Positions 1 through 8,267 of a stretch of DNA of 35,567 nucleotides are shown piece by piece; the stretch's first letter is position 1, and the number at the start of each line of letters is the position of its first letter. The DNA lies in NCBI RefSeq assembly GCF_028291725.1, contig NZ_JAQGNT010000058.1, positions 1 to 35,567 on the forward strand. The letters run 5' to 3'. The translations under genes and the position numbers were made by a program. Source of the DNA: Hydrocarboniphaga sp. GTDB taxonomy: Bacteria > Pseudomonadota > Gammaproteobacteria > Nevskiales > Nevskiaceae. The notes below the pieces were generated by a model. It saw only the letters and a list, made by a program, of their open reading frames with translations. It was not told the origin of the DNA and made no database searches.

Positions 1-34
1 TCCGGGCCGTGTGCGATGCAAGGAAGAAAGCACA

Positions 35-54
35 GCAATAGTGGTGACTATTGC
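35..54. promoter_or_regulatory. Palindromic operator upstream of first TetR gene
   Basis: GCAATAGT (35-42) and ACTATTGC (47-54) form a perfect 8-bp inverted repeat with a 4-bp spacer. It lies just upstream of, and overlaps the first possible start of, the tetR-type gene. Dyads of this size beside tetR genes are commonly autoregulatory operators. That role is inferred. The half-site differs from the 19-bp repeat found at six other promoters in this window. Confidence 0.45.
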
Positions 55-143
55 GAGCATTTCTGACGCAGCAGCGTGCGCGGAACGGGCGGTCGGGCAC
101 ATCTGATTTCTCCGATTCAGCGGACTACGCACGGGAAACAGCG

Positions 144-869
144 TTGGACGGTTCGATCGATACGGGTTCGACGGCGGAGCGCATCCTCGATGCTGCGGAG
201 CAGCTGTTCGCGCTGCGCGGCTACCACGGCGTGTCGATCCGCGAGGTCGCCGCGCTTTCCGGAACCGAGCTGAGCCTCACGCGCTACTACTTCGGCTCCA
301 AGGACGAGTTGTTCCGGCGCGTGGTCGCGCGCCGCGCCGAGCCGGTGACACAGGCCGCGTTCCGCTCGCTGACCAACGCGCTCGCGCAGCAGCCGGGCAA
401 GGCGCTGTCGGTGGAGACCATCGTGCGCGCTTTCGTAATGCCGATCGCGAGCCTGCCGAAGATAGACGCGGGCTGGCGCAACTACCTGAAGCTGATGATC
501 CATTCGGACAGCCTCAGCCAGCGTCCGGAACTGCTCAAGCCGCTGCGCGAGGCCTACGAGCCGGTATTCGCGCGCTACCTCGAGGAACTGCTGCGCGCAG
601 GCTACGAACGCGAGCGCGCCTGCTGGCTGATGTATTTCATCCACTGGATGCTCAACCACGTCGCCTTCGAGGTCTACGAACTCGAAAAGCTGTCGGGCGG
701 CATCTGCAACTCGTTCGATTACGAAACCCGCGTCGAGCGCATGGTGAGCTTCATCGTCGGCGGCGCCGAAGCCATGCGGCAGGGCGTACCCGCCGTCGCG
801 CCCTTGCGCGCGGCCGTGGCCAGCGCTGCCAAGACGCCGCGGATCAGGGCATCGCGGCGCGCGACCTGA
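144..869 (+). CDS. TetR/AcrR family transcriptional regulator
   Basis: One-component ligand-responsive repressor, acting in the cytoplasm on DNA. The N-terminal TetR helix-turn-helix is clear: AERILDAAEQLF, then GVSIREVAALSG and the recognition-helix/turn RYYFGSKDELF. The rest is a divergent ligand-binding domain that is not recognisable by eye. The frame is open back to a TTG at 51, but that codon lies inside a palindrome (35-54) and lacks a ribosome site. I prefer TTG 144, which is preceded by GGGAAA and gives the usual short TetR N-terminus (241 residues); start confidence is low. It lies 119 bp upstream of the Rieske operon in the same direction, so it is a candidate regulator of that operon or of the wider set of 19-bp sites. 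Its ligand is unknown. Confidence 0.85.
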   Translation: MDGSIDTGSTAERILDAAEQLFALRGYHGVSIREVAALSGTELSLTRYYFGSKDELFRRVVARRAEPVTQAAFRSLTNALAQQPGKALSVETIVRAFVMPIASLPKIDAGWRNYLKLMIHSDSLSQRPELLKPLREAYEPVFARYLEELLRAGYERERACWLMYFIHWMLNHVAFEVYELEKLSGGICNSFDYETRVERMVSFIVGGAEAMRQGVPAVAPLRAAVASAAKTPRIRASRRAT

Positions 870-893
870 GCCGGCGTTTCAACGTGCACAAGA

Positions 894-912
894 AACTGAC
901 AAGTATTCAGCT
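894..912. promoter_or_regulatory. 19-bp inverted-repeat operator, site 1 (Rieske operon)
   Basis: AACTGAC-N5-TTCAGCT, 77 bp upstream of the Rieske oxygenase start. It is one of six similar 7-5-7 dyads in the window (8223, 15069, 26328, 29576, 31899). A TATAAA at 929-934 lies 17 bp after TTCAGC (906-911), so the right half-site would overlap a weak -35 element and a bound protein would block the promoter. The repeat is seen directly; the promoter reading is inference. Confidence 0.6.
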
Positions 913-988
913 AAAGCCGATTTAATGCTATAAAGGCCGGATGCAGCCCAGGTGGATAGACCCCGGCGCGACGATGGAGGAATGAAAG

Positions 989-2341
989 ATGAACGATTTC
1001 AGCATGCCCCGCGGCGAACGGGCCGTCCGCCCGGATTTCGTGCCGCAGGAAGACAACATCTCGCCGGAAATTGCCCGGCTCGAGAAGCAGAAGCTTTGGA
1101 CGCGGACCTGGCAGATGGCCTGCCGCGAGGAAGAGATTCCGCGCGTGGGCAACTTCGTCACCTACGACGTGATCGGCCAGTCGATCATCGTGGTGCGCAC
1201 CGAGTCCGGCGCGATCAAGGCCTATCACAACGTTTGCCTGCATCGCGGCCGCCAGCTCACCGCGGGCTGCGGCACGGTCAACAAGTTCCATTGCAGCTTC
1301 CACGGCTGGCAGTGGAACCTCGACGGCGAGTTGCTGCGCGTGCACGACCGCGACGACTACGCCGGCTGCTCGCACATGCAGGACAGCGACCTGGGCCTGT
1401 CCGAAGTACGTAGCGCGAGCTGGGGCGGCTTCGTGTTCATCAACATGGATCCCGCCTGCGAGCCCTTCGAGGAATACATCGCGCCGGCGCAGCGCGCGCT
1501 CGGGCCGATGCGCTTCGAGGACATGCGCTTCGCCTGGTACAAGACCATGGTCATCAAGACCAACTGGAAGACCGCGCTCGAATCCTTCATGGAGAGCTAT
1601 CACGTCGCGTCGGTCCATCCGCAGTACCTGCCGATCGTCGACGAGCGCAACAAGAGTTTCGCCGAGGGCCCGCACGGCAAGCACATCTACACGCTGGAAC
1701 GGCCCATGGGCGCGCCCTCGTTCCGCACCGGCAAGCCGGTGCCCGAGGATCTGCGCGAAGGCATCGCCAGCGTGCTCAGCGTGTTCAAGGAATGGGTCGG
1801 CGACGCCGAGGGCAAGGGCCAGGTCACGGTGCGCAGCATCGATGCCGCGCAGCGCGTGCTCACCGAACTGCCGGCCGGCCTGCCGCCGATGGACATCACC
1901 ATGGCGGCGATCGGCTACATGATGGAGGCCGCGGCCAAGGTCGGCGTGCAATGGCCGATCCTGAGCATGGAGCAGGCCATGGATGCGGGCGTGGACTGGA
2001 ACCTGTTCCCCAACATGGTGCTGGTGTTCGCCTTCGACGGCTGCCTGGTGTTCCGCGCGCGGCCCAACGGCGACGATCTCGAGAGCTGCGTGTTCGATAT
2101 GTGGTCGATCCTGCGCATGGCGCCGCAGGAGGTGCCGGTTCTCGAACGCGAGTTCTATCCGGACTGGAAGGACCACGTCGACAAGATTCCCAAGCTGCTG
2201 GTGCAGGACCTGCGCAACATGGAGGGCGTACAGCGCGGTCTGCATTCGCTGGGCCTCAAGGGCCTGCGCACCAACCCCGTACAGGAAGTGCAGATCTCGC
2301 ACTTCCATGAAGTGCTGCACCAGTACCTGTACGCCAAGTAA
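989..2341 (+). CDS. Rieske non-heme iron oxygenase, alpha subunit
   Basis: Catalytic subunit of an aromatic-ring/steroid-hydroxylating-type oxygenase, 450 aa, cytoplasmic. The Rieske [2Fe-2S] ligands are C83-x-H85 and C102-x2-H105. The mononuclear iron motif is E202-x2-H205-x4-H210, within the family pattern NWK...E..YH....HP. Both centres look intact. The ATG follows GGAGGAATGAAAG, a good ribosome site. It is first in an operon with an OYE reductase and a KstD-like flavoprotein, suggesting hydroxylation of a polycyclic or unsaturated ring substrate. KshA-type 3-ketosteroid hydroxylases belong to the same superfamily, but I cannot assign that activity by eye. No beta subunit, ferredoxin or reductase gene is present in the window, so electrons must come from partners encoded elsewhere. 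Confidence 0.93.
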   Translation: MNDFSMPRGERAVRPDFVPQEDNISPEIARLEKQKLWTRTWQMACREEEIPRVGNFVTYDVIGQSIIVVRTESGAIKAYHNVCLHRGRQLTAGCGTVNKFHCSFHGWQWNLDGELLRVHDRDDYAGCSHMQDSDLGLSEVRSASWGGFVFINMDPACEPFEEYIAPAQRALGPMRFEDMRFAWYKTMVIKTNWKTALESFMESYHVASVHPQYLPIVDERNKSFAEGPHGKHIYTLERPMGAPSFRTGKPVPEDLREGIASVLSVFKEWVGDAEGKGQVTVRSIDAAQRVLTELPAGLPPMDITMAAIGYMMEAAAKVGVQWPILSMEQAMDAGVDWNLFPNMVLVFAFDGCLVFRARPNGDDLESCVFDMWSILRMAPQEVPVLEREFYPDWKDHVDKIPKLLVQDLRNMEGVQRGLHSLGLKGLRTNPVQEVQISHFHEVLHQYLYAK

Positions 2342-2354
2342 GCCGGAGTCGAGC

Positions 2355-3653
2355 ATGAGCCTTCTGAACCAGCCGCTGGCGCTGCCCTGCGGCGCCGTGC
2401 TGCCCAACCGCATCGTCAAGGCGGCGATGAGCGAACAGCTCGCCGGCGGCGACAACAACTCCACGGCGCGCCTCGACGAGCTTTACCGCTGCTGGAGCGA
2501 GGGCGGATCGGGCCTGCTGCTGTCGGGCAACGTGATGGTGGACGGCCGTCATCTCGAAAATCCGATCAACGTGCTGATCGACGGCGTGGTCGACCGCGCA
2601 GCGCTGACTTCGCTGGCCAAGGCCGGCACCGTCGCGGGCAACCATTTCTGGCTGCAGATCAGCCACACCGGACGCCAGACCTCGGTGGTGGTGAACCCGC
2701 AGCCGCTGGCGCCGTCGGCGGTGAAAGTGGAGCTGGGCGACTACTTCGGCACACCGCGCGCGATGACCGAGTGCGAGATCCTCGACGTGATCGCGCGCTT
2801 CGCCTACACCGCGCGGGTCGCGCGTGAAACCGGCTTCACCGGCGTGCAGGTGCATGGCGCGCACGGCTACCTGATTTCGCAGTTCCTGTCGCCGCGCAGC
2901 AATCGGCGCGAGGATCGCTGGGGCGGCTCGCTGGAGAATCGCGCGCGATTCCTGCTGGAGACCCTGCGCGCGATCCGCAGCGCCGTCGGCGCAGATTTCC
3001 CAGTGGGCCTCAAGCTCAATTCCGCGGACTTCCAGCAGGGCGGATTCAGCGCCGAGGAATGCATGCGCGTGGTGCAGTGGCTCAACGACGAGGCCGTGGA
3101 CCTGCTGGAGATTTCCGGCGGCAACTTCGAGCAGATGAGCATGTTCGGCTCCGAGGGCGAAGCCGGCGACGCCGCACCGGTCAAGGACAGCACGCGTCGC
3201 CGCGAAGCCTATTTCCTCGACTACGCGGCGCGCGTGCGCGAGGTCTGCAGGATTCCGCTCATGGTCACGGGCGGCTTCCGCACGCGCCGTGCGATGGAAG
3301 AAGCCCTGCAGGCCAACTTGATCGACGCCATCGGCATCGGCCGGCCGCTGTGCATCGAGCCCGATCTGCCCGCGCGGCTGATGTCCGGCGTGGCCGAGCG
3401 CGCCCTGGACTACCAGCAGCTGCTGCAGTCGCAGCTCGGCGACATGGACGGCGCCACCTACAACTCCGTGCTGATGGAGAGCATGTGGTTCGCATTCCAG
3501 ATTTTGCGCATCGCCGACGGCGATGCTCCTGATCTCGCAGCGCACATGAATCACAGCGCCAAGGTCTACGTGGATTACCGCGATCGCGCCTGGGCGGCCT
3601 GGAAAGGTCCGCGCCACGAGCCGCTGCCGGCTACCGACTATCTGCCGGCCTGA
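2355..3653 (+). CDS. Old yellow enzyme family NADH:flavin oxidoreductase
   Basis: FMN-dependent ene-reductase-type TIM barrel, 432 aa. Family landmarks are LPNRIVKAAM near the N-terminus, the substrate/flavin loop HTGRQ, and the strongly conserved block GVQVHGAHGYL / QFLSP..N.R.D.WGGS.ENR, followed by VTGGFR and GIGRPL for the FMN phosphate. It lacks the C-terminal Fe-S and FAD domains of the long 2,4-dienoyl-CoA-reductase class. The open frame extends far upstream inside the Rieske gene; ATG 2355, 13 nt after the Rieske stop, is where homology begins. It probably reduces a C=C bond conjugated to a carbonyl in the pathway substrate, opposite in sense to the KstD-like protein downstream. Substrate unknown. 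Confidence 0.92.
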   Translation: MSLLNQPLALPCGAVLPNRIVKAAMSEQLAGGDNNSTARLDELYRCWSEGGSGLLLSGNVMVDGRHLENPINVLIDGVVDRAALTSLAKAGTVAGNHFWLQISHTGRQTSVVVNPQPLAPSAVKVELGDYFGTPRAMTECEILDVIARFAYTARVARETGFTGVQVHGAHGYLISQFLSPRSNRREDRWGGSLENRARFLLETLRAIRSAVGADFPVGLKLNSADFQQGGFSAEECMRVVQWLNDEAVDLLEISGGNFEQMSMFGSEGEAGDAAPVKDSTRRREAYFLDYAARVREVCRIPLMVTGGFRTRRAMEEALQANLIDAIGIGRPLCIEPDLPARLMSGVAERALDYQQLLQSQLGDMDGATYNSVLMESMWFAFQILRIADGDAPDLAAHMNHSAKVYVDYRDRAWAAWKGPRHEPLPATDYLPA

Positions 3654-3687
3654 GCGTCGGCACCGAAATTTTAGAGAATCGAGATCA

Positions 3688-5400
3688 ATGAAGCCCGGTG
3701 ATGCAAACTGGAACTCGCCCGTAGAGCCGCCGCTGGTGCTCGACGATGTCGAGCGCGCGCAATGGAGGGACAGCGCCGACGTGGTGATCGTGGGCTTCGG
3801 CGCGGCCGGTGCTTCCGCCGCGATCGAGGCGCGCGAAAGCGGCGCCGACGTGCTGGCCGTGGATCGCTTCGAAGGCGGCGGTTCCACCGCGATCAGCGGC
3901 GGCATCTACTACGGCGGCGCCACGCAGGTGCAGCGCGAGGCCGGCTACGAAGACACGGCCGAGCAGATGTACCGCTACCTCAAGCTGGAGACCGAGGGCG
4001 TGGTCGCCGACGAGACGCTGATGCGTTTCTGCCGCGACAGCAACGGCAACCTGCTGTGGCTGCAGGCGCAGGGCGTGCGCTTCGACAGCACGCTGTACAA
4101 GACCAAGCGCTCGTATCCGCCCAACAAGTACTACCTGTATTTCTCCGGCAACGAACTCGTCGCGGGCTATCGCGAACACGCCAAGCCGGCGCCGCGCGGC
4201 CATCGCGTGTTCGGTGATGGTTACACTGGCGGCGTGCTGTTCCAGGCGCTCAAGGATTCGGCGCTGGGCAAGGGGGTGCGGCTGATGACGCACGCGCCGG
4301 CATCGCGCCTGGTGCTGGATCGCAGCGGCGCGGTGGTGGGCATCGAAGTGCGGCGCATTCCGCCCGGCGCCAGGGCCTGGAAGCAACACAGCCGCCTGAT
4401 CAACCTGGTCAACTCCGGGCTCAACTACTTCGAGCCGGTGATCCAATGGGCCGCGCGCAAGACCGCGGTGCTCGAACAGAACGACGGCGAGCGCATGCTG
4501 ATCCGTGCACGTCGCGGCGTGGTGCTGTCCACCGGCAGCTTCGCCATGAACCGGCCGATGGTGCGTCACTACGCGCCCAACTACGCGGGCGCGATGGCGC
4601 TGGGCAGCGTCGGCTGCGACGGCGCCGGCATCCGCATGGGCCAGACCGCGGGCGGCGCGATCGGCGAGATGGAACGCGTCTCGGCCTGGCGCTCGATCAG
4701 CCCGCCGACCGCGTTCGTCAAGGGCGTGGCGGTGACCAGCAGCGGCGAGCGCTTCGTCTCCGAGGACGTCTACCTGGGGCGCATGGGCGAGCGCATCGCC
4801 GCGCTGCCGGATCGCAAGGCGCTGCTGATCGTCGACCGGCCGCTGTATCGCGAATCCTGGAAGAACGTGCTGCCGACTTTCGAGAAAGGCTGGCTGCCGG
4901 AATGGCTGTCGTACGGCTTCACCTTGCTGATCAACCTGCTGACCAACACGCGCAAGGGCAGGACGCTGGCCAAGCTCGCGCAGAAATGCGGCATCCCGGC
5001 GGCGACTCTCGAACGCACCGTGGCCGAGTACAACGCGGCGGTGGCGAAAGGCGTCGATCCGCTGGGCAAGAGCGCCGAGTATCTCGACCCGCTGGTCGAT
5101 GGCCCGTACTACGCGATCGACATCTCGATCGACAGCAAGAAATATCCCTGCCCGTCGATTCCGATGGGCGGCCTGGTGGTGGACGAAGACAGCGGTCACG
5201 TCAAGCGCGACGACGGTTCGCGCATCGCCGGGCTGTTCGCGGCCGGCCGTAACGCCATCGGCATCTGCTCGCGCTTCTACGTGAGCGGCACCTCGATCGC
5301 GGACTGCGTGTTCGCCGGGCGTCGCGCCGGGCGCAGTGCGGCGGTGGAGCACACGCTCGCGGTGCCCGTCGTGACGGCGGCGCGGGCGAGCGTGGGTTGA
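3688..5400 (+). CDS. FAD-dependent oxidoreductase (KstD / fumarate reductase flavoprotein family)
   Basis: Flavoprotein of 570 aa in the FAD_binding_2 family, which includes 3-ketosteroid dehydrogenases and fumarate reductase flavoproteins. The dinucleotide-binding motif is G36-x-G38-x2-G41 after VVIV, followed by an acidic strand end (AVDRF) and GGGSTAISGG. A C-terminal FAD segment reads GLFAAGRNA...SGTSIADCVFAGR. There is no signal peptide, so it is probably cytoplasmic. It most likely introduces or removes a double bond in a cyclic ketone, but the C-terminal segment is not the typical KstD one, so I do not call it kstD. It follows the OYE gene by 34 bp. After it, a 104-bp gap carries a small dyad (GCTGAG 5419-5424 / CTCAGC 5436-5441). 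Confidence 0.9.
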   Translation: MKPGDANWNSPVEPPLVLDDVERAQWRDSADVVIVGFGAAGASAAIEARESGADVLAVDRFEGGGSTAISGGIYYGGATQVQREAGYEDTAEQMYRYLKLETEGVVADETLMRFCRDSNGNLLWLQAQGVRFDSTLYKTKRSYPPNKYYLYFSGNELVAGYREHAKPAPRGHRVFGDGYTGGVLFQALKDSALGKGVRLMTHAPASRLVLDRSGAVVGIEVRRIPPGARAWKQHSRLINLVNSGLNYFEPVIQWAARKTAVLEQNDGERMLIRARRGVVLSTGSFAMNRPMVRHYAPNYAGAMALGSVGCDGAGIRMGQTAGGAIGEMERVSAWRSISPPTAFVKGVAVTSSGERFVSEDVYLGRMGERIAALPDRKALLIVDRPLYRESWKNVLPTFEKGWLPEWLSYGFTLLINLLTNTRKGRTLAKLAQKCGIPAATLERTVAEYNAAVAKGVDPLGKSAEYLDPLVDGPYYAIDISIDSKKYPCPSIPMGGLVVDEDSGHVKRDDGSRIAGLFAAGRNAIGICSRFYVSGTSIADCVFAGRRAGRSAAVEHTLAVPVVTAARASVG

Positions 5401-5504
5401 AGACACAACGGGTGCGGCGCTGAGAGTGTGCAGACCTCAGCAATCGATCGCGCAAGGAAGTTCAAACGACAGCGCAGGCTTAAGACTTGCGGAAAGGAGA
5501 AGAG

Positions 5505-6551
5505 ATGCAGCAGAGCCCGTCCCCCGACCTGAGTTCCGGCCTCGAAGCCAGCCGCGAATACGCGCTGACCGGCGCCAGCGGCGTCGAGCGCTTCGCCGAA
5601 AACTTCATGATCGTGACCTACGATCCCAAGATCGACGTCGGCCTGTGGCTGCACCTGGGTACCTGGCCCGACGACTTCGGCATCTTTGAGGACCAGGTGA
5701 TCATCTCGCTGCCCGGCGACGAGGGCCAGCTGAGCATGTACGCCTATCGCCGGCCGGCCGCCGAGGAGCGCCCCGCGGGCGCCAACCTGCGGCTGCGCTG
5801 CGTCGAGCCGTTCAAGACCTGGACCGCGAGCTTCGACGGCCTGGTCACGCACAGCAGCGACCAGGAGATGCGCAGCGGCCGCCTGCGCGACGGCGCCAAG
5901 GAACTCGCGCGCATCGAACTCACCGCCACCATGCAGGCGCCGGTCTGGGACGCGCATCAGTCCGCCAGCAGCCGCTACGGCGGTGGCAGCATGGAAGAAC
6001 AGGTCTGGGCCAGCTCGCACTACCAGCAGCTGTACACGGTGGAGGGCACGGTGACGCTGCGCGGCAAGACCCAGCCGTTCTCCGGCACCGGCATGCGCGA
6101 TCACTCGCGCGGACGCCGCGGCCACGGCATGGACCAGTGGGGCGGCCACGTGCTGGCGACGGCCTGGTTTCCGCACAGCCGCCGCGGCTTCGGCCTGCAG
6201 CGCATGTGGACGCCCGAGGGCCGCGTCACGCTCGATACGGCTTTCGTGACCGTCGACGGCCAGCTGCATCACGCCGGCATCGTCGAAGCTCCCAAGCTGG
6301 AGCGCCTGCAGAATCGCGGCGAGCAGCTGACGATCAAGCTGCAATCCGATCTCGGCGTGCACGAATTCCTCTGCACCACCATCCGCACGCACTACACCAC
6401 GCCGCAGAAACCGCTGGGCATGGCCTTCGGAGCCGACTTCGACGGCCCTTACGGTATCTACGCGCCCGGCCACGGTCACTGGCTTTGGGACGGCGACAGC
6501 GCCTACGGCCTGATCGAGCGCTCCGCGCGTCTGAAGCCGGGCAGCGAATGA
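5505..6551 (+). CDS. AttH/CrtC-like lipocalin-fold protein (DUF7064/7065 type), function unknown
   Basis: A 348-aa soluble protein with no catalytic motif I can name. The chain resembles proteins with tandem lipocalin-like barrels (AttH, carotenoid 1,2-hydratase and DUF7064-like): alternating beta-strand character, a signature GTGMRDHSRG..G (usually RDHSWG), and a following WGGHVLATAWF strand. ATG 5505 is chosen over TTG 5487 because GGAAAGGAGA sits just upstream. Members are often found in gene sets for lipid or terpenoid metabolism, where they might bind or isomerise hydrophobic intermediates; this is inference. Its stop overlaps the next start (ATGA), implying translational coupling to the DUF2834 membrane protein. 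Confidence 0.75.
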   Translation: MQQSPSPDLSSGLEASREYALTGASGVERFAENFMIVTYDPKIDVGLWLHLGTWPDDFGIFEDQVIISLPGDEGQLSMYAYRRPAAEERPAGANLRLRCVEPFKTWTASFDGLVTHSSDQEMRSGRLRDGAKELARIELTATMQAPVWDAHQSASSRYGGGSMEEQVWASSHYQQLYTVEGTVTLRGKTQPFSGTGMRDHSRGRRGHGMDQWGGHVLATAWFPHSRRGFGLQRMWTPEGRVTLDTAFVTVDGQLHHAGIVEAPKLERLQNRGEQLTIKLQSDLGVHEFLCTTIRTHYTTPQKPLGMAFGADFDGPYGIYAPGHGHWLWDGDSAYGLIERSARLKPGSE

Positions 6552-6991
6552 ACGCCGCGCAGCGCGCCAAGTTCATCGTCTACCTGCTGATCGCGGCCGC
6601 CGCGGCCGTGGGCACCTGGGCGCAGAACCTGGCGTATCTGCCCATGGGCATGCCCGGCATGCTGCGCCAGCTGGTGGCCGACATGCTGCTGACGCCGGGC
6701 ACGCGCTCGATCAGCATCGACGCCTTCATGCTGGCCGCCGCGATCGTGCTGTGGATGATCGGCGAGGGCCGCCGGCTGAAGATGCGCAGCACCTGGTGGT
6801 ACGTGCTCGGCGGCATGACGATCACCATCAGCATCTTCGTGCCGCTGTTCCTGGCGCATCGCGAACGCCTGCGTGCGCGCCTCGGCGACACGCAGCCGCA
6901 GGAGGCGCTGTCGGCGCCGGAATGGGTTGGCTTCGCGCTGCTGGCCTCGTTGTCGCTGGCCCTGCTGCTCGTAAGTTTCATGCGGCTTTGA
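6548..6991 (+). CDS. DUF2834 family membrane protein
   Basis: Small inner-membrane protein, 147 aa, with about four hydrophobic segments: residues ~8-25, ~57-72, ~82-102 and ~125-145. The middle carries the DUF2834 signature: a SIDAF/AAAIVLWM helix, then GEGRRLKM, a W..YVLGG helix and VPLFLAHRERL. The family has no established function. Its ATG overlaps the preceding stop by 4 nt, so it should be co-translated with the lipocalin-fold protein and may form a functional pair with it. In this operon it could help move or hold a hydrophobic substrate at the membrane (speculation). Confidence 0.8.
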   Translation: MNAAQRAKFIVYLLIAAAAAVGTWAQNLAYLPMGMPGMLRQLVADMLLTPGTRSISIDAFMLAAAIVLWMIGEGRRLKMRSTWWYVLGGMTITISIFVPLFLAHRERLRARLGDTQPQEALSAPEWVGFALLASLSLALLLVSFMRL

Positions 6992-7031
6992 ACCGCGCGG
7001 CCTGCGCCGCAAAAAAAACATGGAGGAGAAC

Positions 7032-8192
7032 ATGACGATGGCCGAAACGGCAGAACAGAAAACCGAAACCCGCGGACCGGGCATCCCGCTGCGTGGCCAC
7101 GAGCGCGACCTCGCGGCCACGCAGCAGCAGTTGCAGCCATGGCTGTCGGCCAAGCTTGCGGCGGGTGCGCCGGTGATCATCACCGAGCTGCGCGCGCCTG
7201 CCGGCAACGGTGTGGCCAACGAAACGCTGATGCTCGAAGCGCAGTGGGCCGAGAACGGCGCCGAGCGCCGCGGCCGCTTCGTGCTGAGGCTCGACACGCC
7301 CGACGCGATGTACATGGACTTCCGCTTCGAGGATCACCCGCGCACCTTGCAGGCGCTGGCCGGCCTGCCGGGCGTACCGGTGCCCAAGCTCTACGGCTAC
7401 GAGCCCGACGCTGGCATCATCGGCCGCGCGTTCTATCTGATGGAGCGCATCGACGGCCAGGTGCCGGCCGACGTGCCGCCCTACAACGCCACCGGCTTCG
7501 TGTTCGACGCCACGCCGCAGCAGCGCCACGCGATGTGGAGCGACGCGGTGCGCGTGATGAGCCGGCTGCATCGCGTCGATCGCGCGCGTGTGGCTTTCCT
7601 CGATCGTCCGCAATACGGCGACTCGGGCCTCGAACAGCTGCTGCGCTACTACATCGCCTCGTATCGCTGGGCCGCGCAGGGCCGCGAGCAGGCGATACTC
7701 GAAACCGCGGCGCAGTGGCTGCTCGATCACCTGCCCCAGGACCATCCCACGGCTTTCGCCTGGGGCGATGCGCGCGTCGGCAACATGATCTTCCGCGACG
7801 AGCGCTGCGTCGCCGTGCTCGACTGGGATCTGATGTCGCTGGGCGGCGCGGTCAGCGATCTGGGCTGGTGGCTGCTGATGGACCACGCCAACAGCGTGGC
7901 CTTCGGCCTGCAGCGCCTGCCGGGCCTGGGCAACGCCGCGGAGACCATCGCGCTGTGGGAGGAAGGCAGCGGCTTGAAGGCACGCGATCTCGATTATCTG
8001 ATCGTGCTGGCCGCGTTCCGCATGACCGTGAACATCATGGGGCTGGCGCGGCTGCTGAAGGGCCAGGGCCGGCTGCCTGCCGATTCGCGCGAACTGGAAG
8101 AAGACAACTTCGGCACGCATTACCTCGCGCAGATGCTGGGCCTGACGCCGCCGACGCCCTCGAAGTTCGTCTGGAGCGGCCTGTCCCGGTAG
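7032..8192 (+). CDS. APH-family phosphotransferase (ACAD10 / LvaA-like kinase)
   Basis: Aminoglycoside-phosphotransferase-fold kinase of 386 aa. The catalytic loop is W244-G-D246-A-R-V-G-N251 (the HGDxxxxN equivalent) and the metal-binding segment is V-L-D264-W-D266, followed by DLGWWL. These variants are typical of the branch that includes the kinase domain of ACAD10/11 and LvaA of Pseudomonas putida. Known members phosphorylate the hydroxyl of hydroxyacyl-CoAs so that phosphate can be eliminated. A similar activation of a hydroxylated side chain or ring is plausible here. Starts are possible at 7020, 7032 and 7038; GGAGGA at 7022-7027 favours 7032 or 7038. It is last in the Rieske operon. 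Antibiotic resistance is unlikely given the branch and context. Confidence 0.87.
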   Translation: MTMAETAEQKTETRGPGIPLRGHERDLAATQQQLQPWLSAKLAAGAPVIITELRAPAGNGVANETLMLEAQWAENGAERRGRFVLRLDTPDAMYMDFRFEDHPRTLQALAGLPGVPVPKLYGYEPDAGIIGRAFYLMERIDGQVPADVPPYNATGFVFDATPQQRHAMWSDAVRVMSRLHRVDRARVAFLDRPQYGDSGLEQLLRYYIASYRWAAQGREQAILETAAQWLLDHLPQDHPTAFAWGDARVGNMIFRDERCVAVLDWDLMSLGGAVSDLGWWLLMDHANSVAFGLQRLPGLGNAAETIALWEEGSGLKARDLDYLIVLAAFRMTVNIMGLARLLKGQGRLPADSRELEEDNFGTHYLAQMLGLTPPTPSKFVWSGLSR

Positions 8193-8222
8193 CACGCGCG
8201 TCGCGCGTTGCTTCGGCCGCAG

Positions 8223-8241
8223 AAGTGATTGATAGTCAGTT
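8223..8241. promoter_or_regulatory. 19-bp inverted-repeat operator, site 2 (SnoaL-AveC-P450 operon)
   Basis: AAGTGAT-N5-GTCAGTT, 27 bp before the SnoaL-like start. It has the same 7-5-7 geometry as the other five sites. A possible -10 (TATAGT, 8243-8248) abuts its right edge, and the ribosome site AAGGGAG follows. It marks a new promoter after the Rieske operon. Confidence 0.6.
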
Positions 8242-8267
8242 ATATAGTCGGTTAAGGGAGACGCCGC

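Noticed and set aside
989-2341. Naming the Rieske protein kshA
   Set aside because: Iron-centre motifs are shared by the whole Rieske oxygenase superfamily. Nothing visible distinguishes a 3-ketosteroid 9-alpha-hydroxylase, and no kshB-like reductase is nearby.
3688-5400. Naming the flavoprotein kstD
   Set aside because: The FAD motifs fit the broad family, but the C-terminal segment differs from the typical KstD pattern.
2256-5406. Long minus-strand open frames of 549 and 573 codons opposite the OYE and flavoprotein genes
   Set aside because: Both genes beneath have clear family motifs. The frames have biased composition and no ribosome sites.
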